Shown here one piece after another: positions 32,516 through 41,854 of a stretch of 64,000 nt of DNA. The notes beneath the pieces are model-generated. The model worked only from the letters and a program-made list of their open reading frames with translations, searched no databases and was not told where the DNA came from. How positions within the stretch are numbered: position 1 is the stretch's first letter; each line of letters starts with the position of its first letter. Location of the stretch: NCBI RefSeq assembly GCF_009389715.1, contig NC_052401.1:732843-796842 (forward strand), given 5' to 3'. Both the position numbers and the translations under genes were made by a program. This DNA is from Phoenix dactylifera (taxonomy: Eukaryota; Streptophyta; Magnoliopsida; Arecales; Arecaceae).

Positions 32516-35169
32516 AAATTTCAAAGTGAAAGTAGCAAATATTAGAATGATGGGATCTCTCCAACATCCCTCAAGGCCAAGATTTTATTGTCAGCTAGCT
32601 GTCTTGATTTTGTTGGAAGCAATGCATGTGTTCCCTATGGTGAGCCAAAATACGATGTTACTGAAATTGAATTACAACAGAAGGGAAATTCTACTGAAAC
32701 ATAACTAAGGACAACTGATGACCTGAGCCAACCAGCAGTTGGCACATCACAGACAAATAATCTCACTGAAATCAACTCTGCAGACTGTGATATGTTGGCT
32801 ACTGCTTGATCGCAGGCACCTATAGAATTTTGTCACATGTTAACAGACTATGTTTCAGGAGTATTTTTTGTCGCATAATGTTATATATATCACTTGGTAT
32901 TCCAAAACCTCTTGCAAAAGAATAAATAGTCCAGGTGAAGAGAGACATAGTAATTTGTCTCCGAAAGGGTGTTACTCTTTGGGGGTCTAAAGCTTGTTAA
33001 AGAAAACAAATATAATATAGACATATCCTTTCACCTATTAGTACTTTCTAAAAAAATGCCCACTAATTATTAGTAATTTCTAAAAAGAAAGTGGCAACTG
33101 ATTTTTTTTCATACTGAAGCTTACCGAAAGACGTTGCTGATTTAGCCCACCATTTGCTTCAATTATGAGGAAGCCATTTGAAGGCGGCAATTCTGAGAAT
33201 GGTAGGCAAACTCAGCATCTCAATGTTAAATTAACTAAGTATGTCATATGTGGAAATAAACGTTGATAGTAAATGCTTATCGATAGAACAAACACCGTTG
33301 TTCTTTAAAATTTCTCCAAAGAACAGCATCATGTACTAAATCTCTGGGACAGAATACAAACATAAATTTGAAATTCAAACCTGCATGAGATAACCTCTTG
33401 TTGATACATGGCTTCCACCTCTGGCGTTCTTTTTGATGCCAAGCTGTCATCAACTGCACATATTCATATAACAGGTTTTCAATTATATGACTCATCAAAA
33501 TGACAACAAGGGCACGAAAGGACAAACTAGAAATTCCTTGATGAAATGACAAACGAATGAGGAAAAAAAAGAAAGAAAAAGCTCTCTGAAAGACTATAGC
33601 ACATATAGACAGATCGTCATAGAGATAACTGGAGTAATTGGTAAACTTAATACAATGGTGTTCAAAATTTGGATGCCTAAAAAAAATAATAAAATTAATT
33701 CCATGAAAAACATAACTAAAAGAATACATCGCATATTGTCAGGTAATCATATTAAGGAAAATTTTCAAAGTAATTAGGCAACACCCACAGGCAAGGATTG
33801 AAATATTGAATACCATCTAGAAGCCTTGTGTAATCTTTCACCATTGCAAGAGTATAAGTAGGATGATCTCCTTTGTTTTCTATTTATATAAATGTTCAGC
33901 ATAATTTTGGCGGAGGCCAAAGGAAAACTTAATAATAGACTTAGACCAAAGAGGATCAGACCTGGTGACTTACCCTCAGTAATCATAAGTTGTTGGGAAT
34001 TTCATCTTGCATAGAGTTTGAGGTGCTTGAGCAGCTTTAGATTTCCTTGGGAATCAGTTGAGGCAGAATTAATGGAAAATGTTGCAAAGACATAAGCTTG
34101 CTGGCATTACTACTTATTAGGTATCTCAGTCTTTACCTTGTGTGGGATAGCTCGAGGAATACTGTTCAAGACCTTGTTAACAAAAGATTTAATGAAGATT
34201 GTCTGAGTGGAAACATAATCTTTCTATAAAGTTAGTTCACTCCAACAAGCAGTCAAGCTTCTCCCTCTGTATACCTTTCAATTAAACAGGTTGCCAATAA
34301 GTCTAAGAGCCAGAGGAAATGTCATCGATCAGAAGAAGTGATCATTAGTTTTCTGTTTTATCAAACCTGGCTTTTTTTTTTGCCTTTTGGACCCTTAGCA
34401 ACTTACGATTTTTTTCCCTTCTATCCCTTTCCACATTTTTTCTTTTTACAAGAAAAGTGAAAAACAATTTCTATATGAAACCTGAAACAAGAAAGAACAC
34501 CCAAACAAACAGCAATGCCGCAAAAGCCTATAGAATGGATTGTCGACACGACCGAACAACTAAAACCACTAAACTCTTGGCAAAATCTCACCTTTTTTTA
34601 TCAACATAGCACAAAATACTACGATATGAATACATTTTTTAAAAAATTCTAACTACTAGATGCATATTTCCAACGGAAAAACAAAAAATAAGAAAAAAAA
34701 TACAGAATAGAGAAGAACAAACAAAACACCTTGTTATCTACATTGCTAAAAACAAGATCAGAATCATCAAGAAAGCAGAATGAGAAAAAAAATCTTTCCC
34801 TCCTACCGCATTAGAGTGGTTGACGTCGGCCTGCATGAAGGGCCACAACCTCTCGAACACCTGGGGGCTCCTGTACGCAGCCCCCGGCGGCGGCCGCCGG
34901 CGGAGCACCGGCATCCCGACCCTCACCGGAGTGGAATCAAGATTCCATCTGCCAATGAAGACCAGCATGGCCGACACGTACAGAAGCGGTGCCAGCAACA
35001 GGATCCCCCTCCTCCGGAGCAGCGCGGCCAGCACCGCGCGGAGCAAACGTTCCACCCCCGGCGCCTTCGGCCGCGCCAGCCACCCCTTCCTGCCGCCCCG
35101 CCGCCCCGTCCTCGGCGACGACGCCGGCGACGGCGGCCTGCTCCCGTTCGTCCTCTTGCCGTTCATCAT
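19779..35169 (-). CDS. O-fucosyltransferase family protein (GDP-fucose protein O-fucosyltransferase fold), 10 exons, 552 aa
   Basis: Plant OFUT-family glycosyltransferase, expected in the Golgi lumen and thought to use a GDP-sugar donor; the acceptor is unknown for most members. Exons in transcript order: 34807-35169, 33381-33453, 33125-33192, 32214-32302, 31305-31502, 27845-28049, 27597-27764, 26444-26611, 25894-26084, 19779-19914; all phases agree. A basic, Pro/Ser-rich cytosolic tail is followed by a signal anchor at about 55-72 ([17 protein letters not shown]), typical of type II Golgi enzymes. Family motifs: NGGLNQQR (about 159-166), HLRFEEDMVAFS (about 327-338), the [11 protein letters not shown] segment, VYVASG, and [18 protein letters not shown] (about 466-483). 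The C-terminus ends [15 protein letters not shown], as in relatives. Length is normal for the family. The 6-kb last intron holds a hAT transposon inside an LTR fragment. Start: the first of two adjacent ATGs. Confidence 0.93.
20397..20485. repeat. Two-copy tandem repeat, 45-bp unit
   Basis: Two adjacent copies begin AGCTAAATC and AGCTGAATC and each ends with TACTACCACCCAAGTTCAC. They differ at only a few positions and lie inside the last intron of the O-fucosyltransferase gene. Confidence 0.85.
20841..20912 (-). mobile_element. Truncated Au-like SINE fragment
   Basis: On the minus strand this segment has CTCCCCAGACCCCACAATAG, then GGGAACCTCGTG and GGGCTGCCCTTTTT, the 3' half of the plant Au SINE family. 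The tRNA-like 5' half is missing. It corresponds to the 3' half of the longer copy at about 30466-30632. Confidence 0.6.
21370..21377 (+). promoter_or_regulatory. TATA box of the LTR fragment
   Basis: TATATAAA lies about 120 bp upstream of the hAT insertion point, in the position expected for an LTR promoter. It lies antisense to the host O-fucosyltransferase gene. Confidence 0.4.
22495..22585 (+). other. Probable leader intron of the hAT transposase gene
   Basis: The GC-rich leader changes abruptly to AT-rich sequence at CTGAG/GTGAGAT and returns after TTGTAG at 22585. The dinucleotides and the T-rich tract before the AG fit a short plant intron in the 5' UTR. Inference from sequence only. 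Confidence 0.45.
22828..25317 (+). CDS. hAT transposase (TTF zinc finger / DUF4371 / hAT dimerisation), 829 aa
   Basis: This is a full-length transposase of the hAT branch related to zinc finger MYM-type protein 1-like proteins. Order of parts: a Lys-rich N-terminus (about 8-20, possible nuclear signal); an acidic linker; a TTF-type zinc finger region (about 95-180) with [20 protein letters not shown]; the DUF4371/RNase H-like core (about 250-480); and the C-terminal hAT dimerisation region (about 740-810). Likely catalytic acidic residues are the Asp in VILDCTPD, the Asp in [12 protein letters not shown] and the Glu in [11 protein letters not shown]. The CGCHNLNL motif after the second Asp and the TRWESR block are also as expected. 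The frame has no stops, and its composition is far more AT-rich than the host exons. The start is the first ATG after the leader, preceded by A's. Confidence 0.92.
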   Translation: MSNRKYDCGYEKLKKKRKIDKLIQSQKGALDRFVVTNKHNTTSNSTQELAIEQAPEIELKNEIASETISSEEHNEESDGDRINKEKDCETSSIPTNLYDPGQWKIIDTKFRDLIVERGPIRDYDFHFPKDENNRHFSTIYYIRKLPNGEKHDRKWLVYSKDLDRVYCFCCKLFDSKSSTSQLVNEGSRDWKNLGIKLKSHETTNEHIISMNRWIELEVRLLKNNTIDKNLQEQINQEKDHWKKVLFRIIAVVKNLAKNNLAFRGKNEKIYQSNNGNFLSFIETIAEFDPIMQEHIRRIQHGEIYNHYLGHNIQNELIQMLASEIKAIILKKIKEAKYFSVILDCTPDASHQEQMTLVLRCVDTSTSSVKVEEYFLEFLEIDDTSGKGLFNELINIIEKHKLEVNDIRGQGYDNGSNMKGKHQGVQRRLLDINPRAFYTPCGCHNLNLVLCDTANSCPKAISFFGVIQRIYTLFSSSTKRWKILQDNISTLTLKPLSQTRWESRIESVKAIKNQAPKIRDALVQLAETSEDPKIKSEATCLATYEIENFEFLLGMNIWYDILFAVNSVSKILQSEDMHIDVAIDQLKGLLSYLKSYRENGFMNALNSSKEIANEMEIEPIFREKRVIRRKKYFDENNDDEITRSAEESFRIDYFLYIVDQAIFSIQNRFEQFTVYENVFGFLFNFRKLKSLNEDDLKKCCLNLENFLKHGEYSDIDGIDLFSELKILKEFLQTETSTPIDILSFIKKTDSFPNACIAYRILLTIPVTVASAERSFSKLKLIKSYLRSTMSQERLNGLAILSIENSILMDLEYKSLISNFASQKARRIIFK
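29345..30060 (+). repeat. Dispersed repeat with TTCC-rich tract, copy 1
   Basis: A pyrimidine tract of about 330 bp made of TTCC/TTTC units is followed by CACATGGATGGGTACTT and about 370 bp of unique-looking sequence. The whole block recurs in inverted orientation at about 43420-44060, including the downstream part with ATTCAATAATGGACTCCTCC-type sequence seen from the other strand. That makes it an interspersed element, not a plain microsatellite. No ORF or terminal repeats were identified. Confidence 0.7.
30466..30632 (+). mobile_element. Au-like SINE
   Basis: A tRNA-like head (GGGGCGAGCCTTGTTGCAAC, A-box region) is followed by a B-box-like GGTTTGAAATAC. The Au-family tail then has CATCTGACCCTCCCCAGACC and CTCGTACACTGGGGCACC, ending in a T run. 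A degraded target duplication is plausible: AGAGTGTGAT (30455-30464) against AGAATGGGAT (30633-30642), 8 of 10 identical. It lies in an intron of the O-fucosyltransferase gene, antisense to it. Confidence 0.75.
30691..30720. repeat. C15A15 homopolymer junction
   Basis: Fifteen C followed by fifteen A. Such a run is prone to replication slippage and to sequencing error, so its true length is uncertain. Confidence 0.9.
32486..32511. repeat. (GA)n microsatellite
   Basis: About 13 GA units in intron 3 of the O-fucosyltransferase gene. Confidence 0.9.
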
Positions 35170-35680
35170 CACCGTCGCAGCCCCCTAGATCTCGCGAAAG
35201 GTCTCTCCTTCGTGATCATTTCAAGGCCAGGGGAGAAAGAGAGGAGGGGAGAGAAGAATTAAAGAAGGAATTAATGGCGGAGGACGCGACTCGAGGCGCG
35301 CTCCAGCGGTCGGGTTGAGGGGAGGGCAGAGCTTTTAAGTGTCGAAGCCAGCGGTGAAGAAGTATGTGGATTTAGATTTTAGAAATCTTTATTGCTTCCT
35401 TTCTTTCCTTCTTTCTAACGAACGGGAAAAGGAGGCTGGGGGAAGGAGAGGGACGAAGGGAGGCAAAAAAGGAAAGAAAGAAAGACGGAAAGAAAAAGTT
35501 CTTGGCATTTGATGGATCATTGTATGGTTATCTAATATAAAGATTTTTTGGTAAGCACTTAAGAATTGAAAGATTAAATTTAAAAAATTAAAACTTAAAT
35601 TCAAAAATTTTAAAGTTGAAAGATGATTTTCATAAAGAAGTCAAGCTTGTACATATATCTTTTTGGTAAAAAAACATTAT

Positions 35681-37200
35681 ATAAATTTGATGTATTGTAC
35701 CATAAAAAATATTATGAATAAAATTAGAAATTTTCTGAAATTCTCTCTTGGTATCAAAGTTCACATTTGTGTTAGTTTGAATCCCTCTATCCTAATTACT
35801 CATTCATTTATCCCAGCTATTGTCCTCCATGTGTATGGTCCAAGATGTACCTGAGGGGATATTAAGCTTGATATACATCGTTAGCCTTTTTTTTATTATT
35901 AAAAGATCGAGTAAATTTAGCAATCAAATTCAAGGATTCAAAATATAAACTCTAATTCTCTAAACGGTTGATAAGGAAATCAGGTTATATCAAGATTTGA
36001 GAATTCTGATTCTCTCAAGTGATAAATAAAAATATTGAGCTGGGATAAGATTTAAGAATTTAAAATTAAATTCATAAATCCAGTATTTGAATTATAATTC
36101 TTTCAAGTGATTGAAGATAAATTTTTGGGCTACAATCATTGTTTGGATTTCCATAAAACCTGTGTTATTGATTCTTTTACCTAAATTACCATGATTTCCA
36201 TTTTATAAAATCTGTGATGCTGATTCTCATACCAAAAGTTCTTCTCTTGTACAAATATGCATCATAAACTATATGTATATGTGTGTGTATATATATATAT
36301 ATATATCACAAAGTATATTATAAATGAAATTAGAATTTTTTAAAAAACAAATCTCTTAGTAGCAAAGCTCAGGTTTGCTGGTGGCCATGGGTTCAAATCC
36401 CCTCCATGCTAATTAATTATTTAATTGTCTTAGTTATTAGTTTGACTTATATCAGTTGTTGTCCCCCCAGCATACATGATCCAGGCCACACATATACATT
36501 GTTGACTCCTTCCATATTAATGAATTTAAATATCAATTCAAAAGTTCAAAGTTTAAATTCTAATTCTCTCGAGTGATTGACAAGGAAATTAAGCTGGATC
36601 AAGATTTGATAATTGAAAAAGGTAATTATGGTTCTCTCAAGTGATTGAAGACAAATATCCATGTTACAATCATGGTTTGAGTTTCCATAGAAGCTGTGAT
36701 ATTGATCCTCTCGGCAGAATTTCTTCTCTTACACAATTATGTATTGTAAAATATATATGCGATGTGTTGTACCACAAAGAATATTATGAATGAAATTAGA
36801 GATTTTATAAAATTTTTCCTTGATAACAAAACTCAGGTCTATCTGAGGACGTGATTTCGAATTTTCTCCCTGCTAATTATTCATTTAGTTATCCTAGTGA
36901 TCATATTGAATCATTTCAGTTGTGTTGCTCAACATGCATGGACCTGGCATTAAGCTTGATATAAATTGTCGACTCTTTCCTTACTAGAAGGTAGAATGAA
37001 TTAAAAACTCAAATTCCAGAGTTAAAAATTTTAATTCTCTCAAGAAAACCAAGCAAGACAAAGATTTGAGAGTTTTAATTTTCTCAAGTAATTGATAAGG
37101 AAACCAAGCTGGATCAAGATCCAAGAATTCAAAATTTCAAAATTTACAATATTTATGAAAATATTTACGAGACATGACCGTATGTCGAGGTTGATTAGAA
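35681..37200. repeat. Diverged tandem array, three copies of a 450-620-bp unit
   Basis: Copies start near 35681, 36300 and 36756. Each begins with a block like ATTATGAATGAAATTAGA, followed by a block with GGTATCAAAG / TAGCAAAGCTCAGG and a 'TAATTA...TTATC' part, then CATGATCCAGG-like sequence. A second half has TCTAATTCTCT..AGTGATTGA-like blocks and CAATCATGGTTTG. The copies are strongly diverged and of unequal length. One copy contains GGTTCAAATCCC, a B-box-like motif. Origin unknown. Confidence 0.55.
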
Positions 37201-37985
37201 GATGGATGATTATAAATATGTATGTATGTGTGTGTATGCATGTGTATTAATGTATTGGAGAGCGAATATACATATATACATGTATGCACGTACATACAAA
37301 AATGTAAGCTAAGCATACGAGAATATAATAATATTTTTTTTAAAAAAATTATACATCTAGGCTAAGCTGATTTATATATTAGAACAAAAATACGTCAAAC
37401 TTTGGTAGCAAAACCTGGAAATCCCAGAGGATGGAATGCCAAAAGGGCCAGTGAAATTTACCTTATATTTCACTAACTTAATCCCAAACCTTGGATGGAT
37501 TATTATTTTTCATGCTCCATAGAGAGAGAGAGGCAACTTATTCTTAGCTTGAATTTGTGATATCTCCCATATTTCATAAACAAATTATGTAGATAAGATC
37601 AAGTTACTTATCTAGTAAATATGTCGGATTCAGATCTGAATTTGTGACCTGTTTAATTAATAGATTAAGTTCAGTTTGACGAACTTTTAACTCCACCCAC
37701 ATCCAACTCAATCTGTACCCGTTCTGATCCAACTCGATTGCTACTCCTAATAGCGGCATTCCCATTTTTCTTTGAAATAGGAATAGAAATGAAACTCTCT
37801 CCAACCAAATGGCTGGATTAGAAGTCACTCGTATTCTCAAACTATCTCCAACAAAATATGCCCGATGCCAGTCCACCAAGAATAGTGTGCATATAATTCT
37901 CTTTCTATTTTTATAAGGTCCATTTGGGTGGACAACATGAGCTTGATAGAATAAATGATTCATATATTAATCAGACACTTGATGC

Positions 37986-37987
<2 letters not shown>

Positions 37988-38034
<47 letters not shown>
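37988..38034. repeat. (TTA)n microsatellite
   Basis: About 15 units of TTA in an AT-rich intergenic stretch. Confidence 0.95.
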
Positions 38035-38733
38035 TTGGTAAAAACAAGTTGATGCCGGTTGAATGCATGGGAGAAATTTAAGGTTCTAGAACGCCATCTT
38101 GACCTTGGACCCCTGTCACGCATCAAGCCCAGCTATAAATTTAATGCTTGCAGCTTGGCTCCAGATCGCTTAAACAAATGACTTGAACGTGAGGTCTCGA
38201 CGTTATTTTAAAGAACCATCACATGACAATGCGAGTTTTGTATTTCCGTAAATTAAGTGTATTTTGGGAATGACGAGGTTGGGAGAGGGAGGCATACATA
38301 TTTTTATTTTTTTTTTGGCTTAGAAAAAGGGGAAGAGGGGGGAAGAGACAAGCTCACCCTCGCGTAGCAGCCCTCACTGGGCCCCCACCCCGCCAGAAGA
38401 ATGTTCGATGCGGGTAGAGACCGTATGTTGGGCACTCCGGCCGGTTTTACTTATACCTTCCCCATCCGTGGGCCGGTTCGGTTACCCGACCCGACCCTCT
38501 GTGTGAGTACGTCACACCTGGCACCACCCAGGCTACCAGCCGACCAGTAAGAAGCATACATGTTGGTGGGAAGAAAAAGAGGGCATATTCCTCCTTCGTT
38601 ATCCTTCTCTTTTTCTTTTTTCTTTTTTGCTTTCTTTTTGCTTTTAGTTTGGGCTTTTTGGAAATACTTTTGTTAAGGGAACATATTCCACACCCGTGAT
38701 TAAAGGAAGCTTTTGTTCGGCCTTTCCACCTAA

Positions 38734-39397
38734 GGGCTCATTTGATTGGGATATTCAGATTATAGAATAGTTTGGCTATTCTTAAAAAAGTAAATTTTAT
38801 CTTATTTGGTTGGTAGAAAATTACTTCAAAAAATAGTATCAAAAAAAATTTATTATGTTTGATTGGATGTAAACTTATATGAAAATATTGTAAAATTTTC
38901 AACAATATTTTTGAATAAACAGTTAAGTTTTCAATTCATTTGTTAGCTATTTATAGTTTACTTATATAAACACTATCAATATTTGCTATTTCGAATATTG
39001 AAATATATTTTCATAAGTTAGCAAATATTTTAAAATTAATTATACACATATATATTTATTATTATAAATAAAATTTAGTATATTTGGGTATATAAATAAA
39101 TATATTAATTATGAATAAATTTTATGTTAGATATATTTGATAATTAATAAATATTTTTTTATTAATAACTAATATTTTTTATTAATAAATATATTAATAT
39201 ATTTATAATATAAGAATGTAATATATATTAGTTATATTAATTTAATTAATATAATATTAATATAATATAAGTGAGGATATTTTTGTCAATAAATAATATT
39301 TTCGGATTAATGAAAAAACAAATTCCATCCCTTGGTGGTATTTGATATAAGATCTATTTTCCTATGTTGTTGGATTACCCCAACCAAACGGGCCATG
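38734..39397. mobile_element. AT-rich MITE-like element, copy 2 (inverted relative to copy 1)
   Basis: The left end GGGCTCATTTGATTGGGATA and the right end (reverse complement) GGCCCGTTTGGTTGGGGTAA form an imperfect inverted repeat. Ends and internal blocks match the element at 2824-3516 in reverse orientation, including the AATATAAGTGAGGAT block. No ORF; no clear target duplication. Confidence 0.62.
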
Positions 39398-40641
39398 AAA
39401 GTAATCTAAAGATTTGAAATAATGACCGTTTAAAGGAGCTAAGATTCCGCAAATCGCAGGAGAAAAGAGAGGGTCAAGTACTTTATTGGAGGTGATGAAG
39501 CAATATTAAATGCGTGCTAATGATGTGATCATGAGGTATCTAGTATCTAGTATACTTGAAGTCCATTGAAAACAGCAAAAAGCTCCTTTCGAGTCCATGA
39601 CATGAATGATGGAAAGAGAAACGATGACCACAAAAGTAGAGCCGGTGCCTTCTTTTTGGTGGAGCTGCAAGCTCTCCTTTACACTATTAAGCGTGCAGAG
39701 AGTACTTGGGGGACCCTGTTTGGGATTATATTTTACCTTTTGGCTATAAGTGAAGGGGTGTTTAAAAGAAAAACATAACTTCTGAGCTATTTATGAAAAA
39801 GGTACACAATTTAGTAAGCCCGGGCAGCAATGGATTGAGTATGGATCAAGTCGATCCAAGTTTAAGCAAGAAAAATTCCCCCCAGAACCTTTGTATGCAT
39901 AATTAAGTTCATGCATGAACTTCTGGTAATGAAAAAAAATAGATAATACAATAGTGTAAAGAAAAGATAGATAATATACAGCATGTAAAATAAAATATAA
40001 AAAATACATTAGAGTGTAATGACAAGAAAATGGAATATAATAAAATATATAATTTAAAATGTAATGTATAAATATATTAAAATAAAAACTAGAGTGAAAA
40101 ATTAAATACAAAAGACATAATAAAAAATAAGAACTAAATGTAAGATTGATATAAATGAAGCAAGGATTAAACATGAGTGGAAAAACTTAAAGCATGCTTG
40201 TACTGGCAGTCCAATCAACACAAAGATTAGAAAAATGTATATGTGCATATTTAATATTCTGAAAGATTTATTTTATGAAAGAAATAGGTCGAACTTGTAA
40301 AGTATTAAAATACAAAAAAAATAAATCATATAAAAATATAAATAGAATAAATATTTGAATAGAAATATATAATAAAATTTTTTTAATAAAAAAACTATAG
40401 AATGTAAAACTGAATAACAAATTAAAGTTAATGGAAAAGACCCAGCACTATTTTCCTATCAGCAATGCATGGTCAAATTTCAAAAAAAGCATCAACACAA
40501 CTATTTAAAGAAATAAGAAAAATAAATTAAATTTCATATAATAGGAAGGAAAATTTTGTTAAGTGTTAAAAACATAAAATAATAGATATAAAAAATAGTT
40601 TTCTTTAGTCCCATCTATGGAGAGGTGGGAGAGACTAGTAC

Positions 40642-40647
<6 letters not shown>

Positions 40648-40679
<32 letters not shown>
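40648..40679. repeat. (GA)n microsatellite
   Basis: About 16 GA units in the intergenic region downstream of the EI24-like gene. Confidence 0.9.
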
Positions 40680-40683
<4 letters not shown>

Positions 40684-41854
40684 ATCAATGAGAGAAGGGG
40701 AGGGTGCGAAGGCTTGGGATGGTGTTTTATTATTGTATTTTCTCATCAACTAATTAAGCCATAAGTGTTGCTGAGATGTAAGGCTGAGTTGTTTCAACCA
40801 AACCATATGAGACCTAGGGTTAGAAGGGCAGCTTCATGCGCCAATGGCAGCTCTGATGGCTATTGGTAAATTCCCTTCCCAGCCCATATTCATGCGTGTC
40901 TGTTGACTTGCCAAGTCCTCTCAATTATTTACACTTTGATTTCAAAATACCTTCTCTACTAAGATTTTTTTTCTTTTTATATATGTTTGAAACCAAGTGG
41001 TTCATCCGAACTATGTGGAGGTGGACCAGGAGCAGTAATACCAAGAGTAGTAATAGAGGAAAGATGTTTCACAATAAAGATAAAGAGATTTTTTTTAAAA
41101 ATATATATATATAAAGAAGGGGTAAGAGCCTGCCTATACCTTATTTGAGGAAATGATGTACAGAGATCACAAGTTGCTGAAGGGCAGCGACGTACATCAT
41201 TTAGTAAGCGTGGGGCCTTCCACCTTCATCCTTCCCTCATGAAAAATTTTGATGTCATTTTTACATTATCTTCTCTCTCCCTATGTTTTTTAAAGCAATT
41301 TGAGAAGCAGCGTGAAACATTTCCATTTGTCAAAATTATATTTTGGATAAAATAGTTTGGAGGCTGGTTATTAGCTATATGGTGCGAAGTACAAGCTCAG
41401 GTGATGACTCTGTACAGCGTTACTGCCAATTGCCAAAGTGCGCCATGTCAGCCCTTCAAAATTATCTTTGAACCATAAACACACTGAAAAAAAAGCCTAA
41501 GCTCGAGTCACAAAATCAACAAGAAGGCTTTAAAAAGATTAAATAATTCAAAATGGAACAAAGTTCTAGCATACGCAAGAGTATAGGATAGTGGTGAATG
41601 ATGTTTCTTTCATCCATTGATCAAATAAATGTTAACAAACTGCAGTAAGTTTTTTTATCTATCTACAATTGCACTGGTTTCCAATTGGAGCTCAACAGCA
41701 TCAACCAGCATCCTATTCCAATTCCTGTACAGGGAGGTGAAACCATAGCACTTCCACAAGCAACATGTTTCTGAGTCCCACGCCGATCATCAAATTTTGC
41801 AAAGAAAAAAGAAAAATGCGACTGTATGCAACTTCTTGTGGATTTTGTAAATAG

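Larger units (their letters stand above)
35170..41854. other. Intergenic region between the O-fucosyltransferase and EI24-like genes
   Basis: The left end (35170 to about 35330) is GC-rich and should be the leader and promoter of the minus-strand O-fucosyltransferase gene. The rest has no recognised exon. It contains a diverged tandem array (35681-37200), a (TTA)n tract (37988-38034), a GC-rich patch of unknown origin (38330-38560), an AT-rich MITE (38734-39397), a very AT-rich part (39780-40600) and a (GA)n tract (40648-40679). Confidence 0.6.

Noticed and set aside
34780..35318. Plus-strand open frames opposite exon 1 of the O-fucosyltransferase gene
   Set aside because: They are shadows of a GC-rich exon whose minus-strand frame splices correctly into a complete family protein.
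38330..38560. GC-rich patch suspected to be a gene exon or CpG island
   Set aside because: No frame gives a recognisable protein and there is no adjacent gene; left as unassigned.
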